Source: Actinomycetes bacterium (lineage in GTDB: Bacteria > Actinomycetota > Actinomycetes > Actinomycetales > Microbacteriaceae). Taken from it: a stretch of DNA of 10,656 nucleotides. The DNA lies in assembly GCA_023450335.1 (NCBI GenBank), contig JAEXHA010000077.1:1-10656 (forward strand), read 5' to 3'. The number at the start of each line of letters is the position of its first letter. The first letter of the stretch is position 1. Both the position numbers and the translations under genes were made by a program. The notes under the pieces are model-generated. The model had not been told where the DNA came from, did not search any database, and saw only the letters and a list, made by a program, of their open reading frames with translations. Positions 1-6,939 of the stretch are shown in pieces.

Positions 1-10
1 AACATCTCCT

Positions 11-44
11 CCCCCGGGGGGGGGGGGGGTGCCCCCCCCCGGGG
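11..44. repeat. G/C homopolymer tract (C5-G14-T-G-C9-G4)
   Basis: Positions 11-15 are C, 16-29 are G (14 in a row), 30-31 are TG, 32-40 are C (nine) and 41-44 are G. The nine G at 21-29 can pair with the nine C at 32-40 around a two-base loop. The tract lies at or just before the start of the first permease gene. It could be a slippage-prone simple repeat or, as likely, a sequencing or assembly artefact near a contig end. Its length is not to be trusted, so the reading frame upstream of about base 45 is uncertain. Confidence 0.8.
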
Positions 45-967
45 CGGCGGCCGGAAAGAACCGGCGCATCGGTCGCCGTGAGCGCGGTGACCGCCGGTTC
101 GCGCTGCTGCTCATGCTGCCGGCAGCCCTGTTCCTGGGAGCGTTCGTACTCTGGCCGCTGGTGCGGTTCGTCTACGACAGCTTCTTCGAGATTTCCCCGT
201 TCGCGGGAGCGGGACGGACGTTCGTCGGTATCGACAACTACGTCGCTGCATTCGCGTCGGATGCCTTCACCTCCGCCTCGGTGCGCACCGTCGTATACAC
301 CGTCTTCGTCGTCGCGATGGAGTTCGTGCTCGGGCTCGCGGTCGCCCTGTTGTTCACGGCGCTCGGCCAGCGCTCGACCGTGTTCCGCACGCTCTTCCTC
401 TACCCGCTGATGATCGCGCCCGTCGTGGCAGGTCTGCTGTGGCGGTTCCTGCTCATCGACAACTTCGGGATCATCAACGAGCTCCTCTTCCGGGCAGGCA
501 TCCTGCTGAGCCCAGACCAGGTGCAGTGGCTCAGCAATCCGAACCTCGCGCTGTTCTCGGTGGCGATCCCCGACATCTGGCTCACGACCTCGTTCATCAC
601 CCTGGTCCTGTTCGCGGGGCTGCAGAACATCCCCGGCGACGTCATCGAAGCCGCCCGCATCGACGGCGCGCGTTACCCGCGCATCCTCTTCAACATCATC
701 ATCCCGCTGCTTCGGCCCGTCATCGCCGTCGCGCTGATCGTCCGCGGGATCGACGCCGCGCGGGCGTTCGACGTGATCCTCATCCAGACCGACGGCGGGC
801 CGCAGGGGAGCACCACGACGCTGAGCCTCCTGATCTACCGGACGATGACGCGGTTCGGTGACCCGGGCCTCGCGAGTGCCATGGGCACCGTCTATCTCGT
901 GGCGATGCTCGCGGTCTCGCTCGTCGCCATCCTTCTCATCTGGCGGCCGGGAGCGGGTGCGCGATGA
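29..967 (+). CDS. Carbohydrate ABC transporter permease, MalF/UgpA type
   Basis: Inner-membrane permease subunit of a CUT1-type (MalFGK-like) sugar importer, which pairs with the second permease directly downstream. About six membrane segments are visible, near residues 26-48, 86-112, 119-145, 174-198, 227-245 and 283-308. The cytoplasmic EAA loop that contacts the ATPase starts at residue 207 (EAARIDGA, then PLLRP). At 312 aa the length is normal for the family. The GTG at 29 is the only start in the window that keeps the basic cytoplasmic N-terminus (KNRRIGRRERGDRR), but the frame is also open to the left edge (from base 2), and the G/C tract makes this start doubtful. The stop overlaps the next start by ATGA. 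No ATPase gene is visible; many actinobacteria use a shared MsiK-type ATPase. The substrate is inferred from the neighbours (a fructan-derived sugar). Family assignment is firm, substrate is not. Confidence 0.9.
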   Translation: MPPPGAAAGKNRRIGRRERGDRRFALLLMLPAALFLGAFVLWPLVRFVYDSFFEISPFAGAGRTFVGIDNYVAAFASDAFTSASVRTVVYTVFVVAMEFVLGLAVALLFTALGQRSTVFRTLFLYPLMIAPVVAGLLWRFLLIDNFGIINELLFRAGILLSPDQVQWLSNPNLALFSVAIPDIWLTTSFITLVLFAGLQNIPGDVIEAARIDGARYPRILFNIIIPLLRPVIAVALIVRGIDAARAFDVILIQTDGGPQGSTTTLSLLIYRTMTRFGDPGLASAMGTVYLVAMLAVSLVAILLIWRPGAGAR

Positions 968-1800
968 ACGCTCTGGAAACCCGGGGACGAAGCCGCATCC
1001 TGCTCTGGCTGCTGCTCGCGGTCGCCCTCGTGATCTACGGATTCCCCTTCGTCTACCTCCTGCTCACGTCGTTCAAGACTCCGCTGGAGGCGATCTCGGT
1101 GCCGCCGAGCGTCATGCCCACCGTGTGGACGCTGGAGAACTACGTCTCCGCGCTCACCCGCCAGGGGGTCGGCGCCGCTCTCATCAACAGCGTCGTGACC
1201 GCGTTGATCTCCACGGTGCTCAGCCTGGTGCTCGCCGTTCCCGCGGCGTACGCCATCACCCGGTTCCGCACGCCGTCGGGACGGGTGTTCATCCTGGCTG
1301 CACTCGTGACCCGGATGGTGCCGACGATCGCGGTGGGCGCCCCGCTCGTCGAGATCATGCGGAACATGGGGCTGACCGACACGTCCTTCGGGCTGGCGCT
1401 GGCGCACACCACGATCTCGCTGCCGCTGTCGATCTGGCTCATGACGAGCTTCTTCGAAGCCGTGCCCGACGAGCTCAGCGAGGCCGCGCAGATGGATGGC
1501 TGCAACAGGCTGCAGGCGATGGTGCGCGTCGTGCTCCCCGTGGTGTCGGGTGGGCTCGCGGTCACCGCGATCTTCGCCTTCCTCGCCTCGTGGAACGAGT
1601 TCCTCTTCTCGCTCCTGCTGACCTCGGTGCGCGCGCAGACCACCCCGGTCGTGATCGCCAACTTCCAGAGCCAGTTCGGTCTCGACTGGGGCGGGATGAC
1701 CGCCCTGGCCGCCGTCTACTCCATCCCGGTCATCATCCTGACCCTCTTCCTCCAACGCCACATCGTCGCCGGGCTGACGCTCGGTGCGGTGAAGGGCTGA
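964..1800 (+). CDS. Carbohydrate ABC transporter permease, MalG type
   Basis: Second permease of the same importer, 278 aa, the usual size for MalG-like subunits. The first membrane segment is at about residues 11-36, preceded by a short basic N-terminus and followed by the typical periplasmic stretch (LLTSFKTPLEAI, then the SVxPTxWTLENY region) seen in MalG/AraQ-type permeases. The EAA loop begins at residue 173 (EAAQMDGCNRLQAM, ending VVLPVV). The family-typical SWNEFLFSLLLT segment follows. The ATG at 964 overlaps the upstream TGA (ATGA), so the two permeases are translationally coupled and almost certainly made in fixed ratio. The GH91 gene starts 18 bases after the stop. CUT1 permease is clear; the substrate (DFA, inulobiose or short fructan) is inferred from the operon. 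Confidence 0.93.
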   Translation: MNALETRGRSRILLWLLLAVALVIYGFPFVYLLLTSFKTPLEAISVPPSVMPTVWTLENYVSALTRQGVGAALINSVVTALISTVLSLVLAVPAAYAITRFRTPSGRVFILAALVTRMVPTIAVGAPLVEIMRNMGLTDTSFGLALAHTTISLPLSIWLMTSFFEAVPDELSEAAQMDGCNRLQAMVRVVLPVVSGGLAVTAIFAFLASWNEFLFSLLLTSVRAQTTPVVIANFQSQFGLDWGGMTALAAVYSIPVIILTLFLQRHIVAGLTLGAVKG

Positions 1801-1818
1801 CACGATCGGACCCCGGAC

Positions 1819-3159
1819 ATGAGCAACGCGTACTCGTTCGACGTCACCGCCGGTGACCACGGCGACCCGCACGACGACATCGGCGCGGTGATCAACGGCA
1901 TCCTGGACGACGTCAAACGGCGGCAGGGGCGGGGAGACGTCCGCGACGGCGGCAGGCCCGGTGCCGTGATCCACATCCCGCCGGGCGACTACCGCCTTCG
2001 CACCCAGGTGCGCCTCGACATCAGCTTCGTGAGGATCCAGGGCTCCGGTCACGGCTTCACCTCGTCGAGCATCCGCTTCAATGTGCCCGTCGACGAGTGG
2101 GACAGCCTGCACGAGTTGTGGCCCGGCGGCAGCCGCATCCTGGTGGATCTGCCGCCGACGGACGACGCGGACCCCGCTGCGGGCGCCGCGTTCCTCATCG
2201 AGCGGGCCGGCGATCCCCGCATCAGCTCCATCGAGTTCTCCGGCTTCTGCCTCGACGGCCTCCACTTCACGGGCGAGGCCGCAGACGGCAACCCCGAGAA
2301 CTCCTACGTCAACGGGAAGACCGGGATCTACGCCGCGACCGCCAACGACTCCATCCGCATCAACGGCATGGGCTTCGTGTACCTCGAGAACGCGCTCGTC
2401 ATGTGCAACGCCGACGCGCTCTCGATCCACGACAACTTCATCGCCGAATGCGGAAGCTGCGTCGAGCTGCGTGGCTGGGGACAGGCGTCGAAGATCACCG
2501 ACAACCTCATCGGCGCGGGACCCGCCGGGCACTCGATCTACGCCGAGAACCACGGCGGGCTCCTGATCGCGGCGAACAACGTCTTTCCCCGCGGCCGCAG
2601 CAGCGTCCACCTTCGCGGCGTCACCCGCTCGACCGTCACCGCCAACAGGCTCCACTCCTTCTATCCGGGGATGGTGCGCCTCACGGGAGGAAGCTCCGAG
2701 AACCTGATCTCCGCCAACCACCTGCTGCGCGACCACGAACCCTGGACGCCGTTCTTCGGCGTCGACAACGGCACCGCCGACGACTTCGGCCTGGTGCACG
2801 TGAGCGGGAGCGATAACAGCATCGTCGGCAACCACGTCTCGGAGGTGGTCGACTCCGGAAGGGTCGCGCCGGCCGGCGCGCCGCCCGTCATCATCCGCAT
2901 CGCCGAGGGCACGGGCAACTTCGTGTCGAACAACCACACGGTGGCACGGGATGTCAGCGCCACGGCGAACGACTCCTGCTACGAGGCGCAGGTGGGAGCC
3001 CTCCTCGACACGGGGACCGCGCGCCGGCTCGCCGTCACCACCGTCCGGATCGACGGGACCTCGACCGGCAACACCGTCCTGGATTCGGGCGCCGAGTCGG
3101 AGGTTGCCGTAGACAGGTCAGCGAACGCCTTCCGCCCCACACCGTCCATCGGTGCGTAG
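1819..3159 (+). CDS. GH91 beta-helix enzyme: probable intracellular difructose anhydride hydrolase / inulin fructotransferase family
   Basis: 446 aa, recognised as glycoside hydrolase family 91 by its match to inulin fructotransferase (EC 4.2.2.17/4.2.2.18) and DFA-III hydrolase. Family blocks visible in order: DIGAVINGILDDVKRR, IHIPPGDYRLRTQV, the GHGF block, NSYVNGKTGI, GMGFVYLENAL, HDNFIAECGSCVEL, NNVFPRGRS and SFYPGMVRL. The predicted catalytic pair is D205 and E216, eleven residues apart, as in the known family pair (from memory D233/E244 in a Bacillus fructotransferase and D207/E218 in an Arthrobacter DFA-III hydrolase). Secreted fructotransferases carry a signal peptide; this protein starts directly at the mature-type N-terminus, so it should be cytoplasmic. 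A longer loop at about residues 88-120 than in the transferases also fits a hydrolase. Next to importer, GH32 and fructokinase genes, DFA ring opening to inulobiose is the best inference. DFA-I versus DFA-III specificity cannot be read from sequence. The Shine-Dalgarno is weak and translation probably follows from the permease gene. Confidence 0.88.
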   Translation: MSNAYSFDVTAGDHGDPHDDIGAVINGILDDVKRRQGRGDVRDGGRPGAVIHIPPGDYRLRTQVRLDISFVRIQGSGHGFTSSSIRFNVPVDEWDSLHELWPGGSRILVDLPPTDDADPAAGAAFLIERAGDPRISSIEFSGFCLDGLHFTGEAADGNPENSYVNGKTGIYAATANDSIRINGMGFVYLENALVMCNADALSIHDNFIAECGSCVELRGWGQASKITDNLIGAGPAGHSIYAENHGGLLIAANNVFPRGRSSVHLRGVTRSTVTANRLHSFYPGMVRLTGGSSENLISANHLLRDHEPWTPFFGVDNGTADDFGLVHVSGSDNSIVGNHVSEVVDSGRVAPAGAPPVIIRIAEGTGNFVSNNHTVARDVSATANDSCYEAQVGALLDTGTARRLAVTTVRIDGTSTGNTVLDSGAESEVAVDRSANAFRPTPSIGA

Positions 3160-3168
3160 CAAGCCGTC

Positions 3169-3184
3169 GGGTCGCCGCCGACCC
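3169..3184 (+). other. Small inverted repeat upstream of the LacI-type gene
   Basis: GGGTCG (3169-3174) and CGACCC (3179-3184) form a perfect 6-bp stem with a four-base loop in the 42-base gap between the GH91 stop and the repressor start. There is no T tract after it. It could be a weak mRNA hairpin that tunes expression of the downstream gene, or chance in GC-rich DNA. Confidence 0.3.
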
Positions 3185-3186
3185 TC

Positions 3187-3193
3187 AAGGGAG
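3187..3193 (+). promoter_or_regulatory. Ribosome binding site for the LacI-type gene
   Basis: AAGGGAG eight bases before the GTG at 3202 is the best Shine-Dalgarno in the left operon. It decides the GTG start, which gives the short pre-helix N-terminus expected of a LacI-family DNA-binding domain. Confidence 0.7.
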
Positions 3194-3201
3194 ATGAGAC
3201 T

Positions 3202-4224
3202 GTGAAACAGAAGCGAGTCACGATCAAGCAGGTCGCCGCCGAGGCGGGCGTGTCGATCACCACGGTCTCGCACGTGCTCAACAACGTCCCCGGGCTGCGT
3301 GTGAACCCCGCGACGCGGCAGCGCATCGAGGAGGTGTCGGCGCGTCTCGGCTATGTCCCCAACGGGATCGCCCAGTCCCTGCGCACGCAGCGTTCGAACT
3401 CGATCGGGCTCATCGGCGACGAGATCGTCACGACGCCCTTCGCCGGCAAGCTCGTCCTCGGCGCCCAGGAAGTGGCCATCGCGCGCGACGCGGTGCTCTT
3501 CGTCGTCTCCACGGGATACCAGCGCGACGTCGAAGCCCGCGAGATCGAAGAGCTGCTGCGCCGGCAGGTCGACGGCATCCTGTACGCCTCGATGTTCCAC
3601 CGCGAGCTCGCCCTCCCCGAGCAGCTCGCTTCCGTGCCCACCGTCATCCTGAACGGGGAGTGCACCACCCTGGGCGTTCCCTGGGTCGCCCCAGACGAGG
3701 TCGCCGGTGGACGGGATGCCGCCGAAGTCCTCATCGAGGCAGGCCACACGCGGCTCGGGTTCATCGACAACATCGACGAGATCCCGGCATCCGCGGGGCG
3801 TCTCGCGGGCTTCACCGCCCGAATGGCGGAAGCGGGCATCGCGCCGGGGTCGCTCGCCGTCACGGCGGCCGAGACCGATCCGGCCGGCGGCTACGCGGCC
3901 GCGATGGAGCTCCTGACGCGCTCGCCGCGTCCGACGGCGATCTTCTGCTTCAACGACCGTCTGGCGATGGGCGCGTATCGCGCCGCCGCCGAGCTCGGGC
4001 TGCAGATCCCGCGTGACGTGTCGATCATGGGGTTCGACAACCACGAGTTCGTCGCGGACGGGATCCATCCCGGCCTGACGACGATCGAACTTCCCCACTA
4101 CGACATGGGCGTGTGGGCCGCCGAGCAGCTCTTCAACCAGATCGACGGCACGACCGGTGCGACCCCCACGGCGCTGCTGCGCGGACCCGTCATCCACCGC
4201 GGGTCCGTCGCCCCGCCGTCCTAG
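3202..4224 (+). CDS. LacI-family transcriptional regulator
   Basis: 340 aa, full length for LacI/GalR regulators. The N-terminal helix-turn-helix begins at about residue 4 (VTIKQVAAEAGVSITTVSHVLNN), followed by the hinge helix region (LGYVPNGIAQSLRTQRS, about residues 49-65). A periplasmic-binding-protein-like effector domain fills the rest, with the typical CFNDRLAMGAYRAAAELGL and DVSIMGFDNHEF segments near the C-terminus. It presumably represses this operon and is released by a fructose-containing ligand such as DFA, inulobiose or fructose; that is inference from position. It lies inside the catabolic gene row, 42 bases after the GH91 gene and 85 bases before GH32, on the same strand, so it may be autoregulated. 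A candidate operator lies just after it at 4248-4257. The main promoter region of the operon is probably outside the window. Confidence 0.93.
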   Translation: MKQKRVTIKQVAAEAGVSITTVSHVLNNVPGLRVNPATRQRIEEVSARLGYVPNGIAQSLRTQRSNSIGLIGDEIVTTPFAGKLVLGAQEVAIARDAVLFVVSTGYQRDVEAREIEELLRRQVDGILYASMFHRELALPEQLASVPTVILNGECTTLGVPWVAPDEVAGGRDAAEVLIEAGHTRLGFIDNIDEIPASAGRLAGFTARMAEAGIAPGSLAVTAAETDPAGGYAAAMELLTRSPRPTAIFCFNDRLAMGAYRAAAELGLQIPRDVSIMGFDNHEFVADGIHPGLTTIELPHYDMGVWAAEQLFNQIDGTTGATPTALLRGPVIHRGSVAPPS

Positions 4225-4235
4225 ACCTCACGACC

Positions 4236-4284
4236 GCGAGAGGGCCCGAGACGTTTCCGCAGACTCGTGCCCGGGCCCTCTCGC
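4236..4284 (+). terminator. Perfect 13-bp inverted repeat after the LacI-type gene (possible terminator or attenuator)
   Basis: The arm at 4236-4248 (GCGAGAGGGCCCG) is repeated exactly in reverse complement at 4272-4284, with a 23-base loop. It starts 11 bases after the repressor stop and ends 25 bases before the GH32 start. There is no T run, only a CCCTTCTTC stretch, so it is not a textbook intrinsic terminator; actinobacterial terminators often lack T runs. It could end or attenuate repressor transcription, stabilise an mRNA end, or be a protein-binding site. Confidence 0.55.
4248..4257. promoter_or_regulatory. Candidate LacI-family operator
   Basis: GAGACGTTTC is one mismatch away from the perfect palindrome GAAACGTTTC, with the central CG step typical of LacI-family operators. 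It lies at the edge and in the loop of the 13-bp inverted repeat, upstream of the GH32 gene and downstream of the repressor gene. A single near-palindrome is weak evidence; I see no convincing -35/-10 pair around it. Confidence 0.3.
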
Positions 4285-4309
4285 ACCCTTCTTCGCCGAA
4301 AGAGAGCAC

Positions 4310-5539
4310 ATGCGTCCCGCTGTCCACTTCACCCCCGCGTCCGGTTGGATCAACGACCCCCACGGCATCACCGCTCGCAGCGGCGGGTACGACGTGTTCT
4401 TCCAGTACGTGCCCGGCGCCACGGCCTGGGCGCCGAACTGCCATTGGGGGCACGCGACCGGCGCGGACCTTCTGAGCCTGCAGGAGCGGGAGGTCGCCCT
4501 CGCGCCCGGTGACGGCGACGACGGCATCTGGACGGGGTGCATCGTCGACGACGGCGGTGAGGCGCGGGCGTTCTACACCGCGGTGTCCACCCCGGACTTC
4601 GGAATCGGCCGCATCCGTGTCGCCCGGCCGGTCGATGCGTCGTGGAACTCGTGGGAGAAGGGCGACGTCGTCGTGGAGGCGCCCGAAGGCCTCGACCTCG
4701 TCGCCTACCGCGACCCGTTCATCCGCAGGGAGGGGGACGGCTGGCGCATGTTCGTCGGTGCCGCCGGCGTCGACGGCACCGCGATGGCGCTGACCTACGT
4801 GTCCGACGACCTCGACACGTGGGAGTACGACGGGGTGGCGCTCGAGCGGCACACCGGCCAGCGCGAGCCGGTGTGGATGGGAGCGCTCTGGGAGTGTCCG
4901 CAGGTGTTCTCGATCGACGACCAAGACGTCATGCTGTCATCGATCTGGAATGCGGACGAGTTGCACCACGTCGGGTACGCTGCCGGTTCTTTTCGCGACG
5001 GGCGCTTCGATGCCGAGCGGTGGGGCCAGCTCACGTGGGGGTCGAGTCTCTACGCTCCCTCGCTTTTCACCGACAAGAACGGGAAGGAGGCCCTCACGTT
5101 CTGGCTTCGGAACGTCAAAGGCGAGGGATGGGCGGGCGCGCACAGCATCCCATACCGCCTTCACGTGAAGGGCGGCGCGCTCATCGCGCGCCCGCACCCC
5201 GATGTCGCCGAACATCGTACGCAGCGCGTCGACGATGGCAGGGTATCTGGCTTGGCTGCCGACATCGAATGGGTGGCCACCGACAGTGCGCTCGAGATTC
5301 GATCGGGAGAGCAGATCGTCGCAACTTTGCGGAGGTCCCACGATGAGCTGGCGGTCGAAGCGAACGACGCGACGGTGCACGTCCCTGTTGCGGGTCCGGT
5401 GAGGATCATCGTCGACGGACCGATTCTCGAAGTGTGCTCCGACGGCGGCATCTACGCGTGCGCCGTAAACCCGCTGGGCGAGGATCTGACAGTGAGCGCT
5501 GCTGCCGGAACGTGTTCAGTGTTCGGGCTCGCCCGATGA
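4310..5539 (+). CDS. GH32 beta-fructosidase (intracellular)
   Basis: 409 aa, glycoside hydrolase family 32 (invertase, inulinase, levanase, sucrose-6-phosphate hydrolase). All three catalytic blocks are present: WINDPHG with nucleophile D16, YRDPF with the transition-state-stabilising D135, and WECPQV with the acid/base E195. The five-bladed propeller occupies about residues 1-300; the C-terminal beta-sandwich is short, so the protein is at the small end of the family. There is no signal peptide, so it acts on imported sugar, most likely cleaving inulobiose (from the GH91 product) or sucrose-like fructosides to fructose. The ATG at 4310 is chosen because it puts the first catalytic block at the usual distance from the N-terminus and follows a GA-rich Shine-Dalgarno (4298-4306); an in-frame upstream extension would run into the inverted repeat and the repressor gene. 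The stop overlaps the kinase start (ATGA). Exact specificity is not determinable. Confidence 0.92.
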   Translation: MRPAVHFTPASGWINDPHGITARSGGYDVFFQYVPGATAWAPNCHWGHATGADLLSLQEREVALAPGDGDDGIWTGCIVDDGGEARAFYTAVSTPDFGIGRIRVARPVDASWNSWEKGDVVVEAPEGLDLVAYRDPFIRREGDGWRMFVGAAGVDGTAMALTYVSDDLDTWEYDGVALERHTGQREPVWMGALWECPQVFSIDDQDVMLSSIWNADELHHVGYAAGSFRDGRFDAERWGQLTWGSSLYAPSLFTDKNGKEALTFWLRNVKGEGWAGAHSIPYRLHVKGGALIARPHPDVAEHRTQRVDDGRVSGLAADIEWVATDSALEIRSGEQIVATLRRSHDELAVEANDATVHVPVAGPVRIIVDGPILEVCSDGGIYACAVNPLGEDLTVSAAAGTCSVFGLAR

Positions 5540-6414
5540 GGGTCCCACGCGTCCTCGTCGTCGGGGAAGCGCTCATCGACATCGTGAACGGCGCGGAGAT
5601 CGTCGGGGGGTCGCCAGCCAACGTAGCGCTCGGCCTCGGCCGACTCGGCGTCGATGTCGATCTGCTTACCGCGATCGGCGCCGACGAGCGCGGTGAACGC
5701 ATCAGGCAGCACCTTGAGGCATCGCGAGTCAGCGTGCTGGCTGAGTCGGTGTGTCTGGGCCGGACCTCCACCGCTCGGGCGACAGTCGATTCGGACGGAA
5801 GCGCCAGGTACGACTTTGACATCGAGTGGAGGCTGCCAACATCCGCGGCCGACGGGCACGACATCATCCACGTCGGGTCGATCGCATGCTTCCTAGAGCC
5901 CGGAGGAAGCGACGTGGCCGAGCGCGCCCGCTTGGCCACGGCGAGCGGTAAGAGAGTGACCTTCGACCCGAATATTCGTCCGGCGCTCCTCAAAGGGGTG
6001 GATGCCCGGAAACGCGCCGAGGAAGTGATGAAGGTCGCGTCGGCGGTGAAACTCAGTGACGAGGATGCCGCGTATCTCTATCCAGACCACCCGCTCGACG
6101 CCGTCATCGACCAGGTCCTTTCTCTTGGCCCACAGATCGTCGCAGTCACAGAGGGTGGCGCTGGTGCCGTGATCGCCGTCCCAGAGCGCCGAGTGCGTGT
6201 GACGGCGCCGGTTGTAAGGGTCGTGGACACGGTCGGGGCGGGCGATACCTTCATGGCGTGCCTTGTCGCTTCCCTCGCGGGGCTCGATGACTGGACATTC
6301 ACTGGCCGGGCGCTCGATGGGCTGCTGGCTCGGTGCGTCCAGGCGGCGGCGATCACAGTGACTAGGCCGGGCGCGGACCTGCCGTGGCGCGAGGAGCTAG
6401 GGCGTGTCTCCTAA
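5536..6414 (+). CDS. PfkB-family carbohydrate kinase, probable fructokinase, 3' end altered by IS
   Basis: 292 aa, ribokinase/PfkB superfamily. The first signature GGSPANVALGLGRLG starts at residue 24, and the second, DTVGAGDTFMACLV, at residue 231, with the catalytic base D237 in GAGD. The N-terminal VVGEALIDIV is typical of fructokinases, and the operon supports fructose to fructose-6-phosphate (or -1-phosphate) as the reaction. The ATG at 5536 overlaps the GH32 stop as ATGA. The last native codon is the CTA at 6397-6399 (L288); residues GRVS and the TAA stop are encoded by the left terminal repeat of the IS. The native C-terminus would normally be only a few residues further on, after the RPGADLP stretch, so the enzyme is probably still functional. 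Fructokinase is inferred from context; other sugars are possible. Confidence 0.88.
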   Translation: MRVPRVLVVGEALIDIVNGAEIVGGSPANVALGLGRLGVDVDLLTAIGADERGERIRQHLEASRVSVLAESVCLGRTSTARATVDSDGSARYDFDIEWRLPTSAADGHDIIHVGSIACFLEPGGSDVAERARLATASGKRVTFDPNIRPALLKGVDARKRAEEVMKVASAVKLSDEDAAYLYPDHPLDAVIDQVLSLGPQIVAVTEGGAGAVIAVPERRVRVTAPVVRVVDTVGAGDTFMACLVASLAGLDDWTFTGRALDGLLARCVQAAAITVTRPGADLPWREELGRVS

Positions 6415-6939
6415 CCGTTTGAGCCAGAGGGTGATGGCTCGTAGGACGGCACCGCCGCGGTAGGTGAGGGCGAGTTTGTCGTAGCGGGTGGCCAGGCCTC
6501 GCCATTGCTTGTCTTCGTTGAAGCCGCGTTCGACGACGTTGCGGCCTTTGTAGTCTTCGATGTCGTAGCTGACGGGCCGTCCGCCCTTGGAGCCGCGACG
6601 CTTGCGGTGTCCTTGCTGGTCTGAGGGCTCGGGGATGACCGCGATGATGCCGCGGTCGCGGAGGTGGGTGCGGATCGCTCGTGACGAGTATGCCTTGTCG
6701 CCGCGGACACGGTCGGGGCGGGTGCGGGGTCTGCCAGGTCCGCGTCGGTCAACGCGCAGGTGCTCCATCAGCATCGGGAACATCGGCGAGTCACCGGCCT
6801 GGCCGGGGCCGACGAGCACGACCAGTGGCAGCCCGCGACCGTCGACAAGGTGATGGATCTTCGTGCTCAACCCGCCACGCGACCGGCCAATTGCGTGGTC
6901 AGGTGGCTCCTCGCGCAGATTCTTGTAACTCGACAGATC
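6397..6939 (-). CDS. IS5-family transposase, C-terminal frame (OrfB)
   Basis: The conserved part of the second frame, about 180 aa; the same frame is open back to 7083. It begins GDLSSYKNLREEPPDHAIGRSRGGLSTKIH as written over the shift site (given here as two blocks: GDLSSYKNL and DHAIGRSRGG). It carries the second catalytic aspartate in RGDKAYSS and the glutamate in NVVERGFNEDKQWRGLATRY, completing the DDE triad with D101 of the first frame. It has no convincing start of its own, so it is probably translated only by frameshift. Its stop codon TAG (6397-6399) lies outside the element: the last codon inside the IS is CCC, and the stop is supplied by the flanking TA plus the next host base. Confidence 0.88.
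   Translation of the reverse strand, partial: DLSSYKNLREEPPDHAIGRSRGGLSTKIHHLVDGRGLPLVVLVGPGQAGDSPMFPMLMEHLRVDRRGPGRPRTRPDRVRGDKAYSSRAIRTHLRDRGIIAVIPEPSDQQGHRKRRGSKGGRPVSYDIEDYKGRNVVERGFNEDKQWRGLATRYDKLALTYRGGAVLRAITLWLKRLGDTP
6400..6416 (+). repeat. IS terminal inverted repeat, left
   Basis: GGGCGTGTCTCCTAACC, exact reverse complement of 7325-7341. In the frame of the fructokinase gene it encodes G-R-V-S and then TAA. Confidence 0.95.

Noticed and set aside
1819..1900. Secretion signal on the GH91 enzyme
   Set aside because: The N-terminus is polar and acidic with no basic-hydrophobic stretch, and no better upstream start is visible in the 18-base gap.
892..2937. Very long open frame on the - strand opposite the second permease and GH91 genes
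   Set aside because: A shadow of high-GC coding DNA: Arg/Asp/Gly/His-rich translation without domains, opposite two firmly recognised + strand families.
3118..4197. Open frame on the - strand opposite the LacI-type gene
   Set aside because: Opposite a clearly recognised regulator; the translation is Arg/Asp/Gly-rich and matches nothing.
4157..4309. Upstream in-frame extension of the GH32 gene
   Set aside because: It would overlap the end of the repressor gene and run through the inverted repeat; the ATG at 4310 gives the normal GH32 N-terminus.
5434..5535. Upstream in-frame extension of the kinase gene
   Set aside because: The added residues are Arg-rich and overlap the GH32 coding sequence; the ATG at 5536 gives the standard PfkB N-terminus with an ATGA overlap.
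6225..6722. 18-bp exact direct repeat (GGACACGGTCGGGGCGGG at 6225-6242 and 6705-6722), 480 bases apart
   Set aside because: One copy encodes the conserved PfkB DTVGAG motif, the other is antisense to the transposase; both are explained by coding constraint in GC-rich DNA, so it is probably chance.
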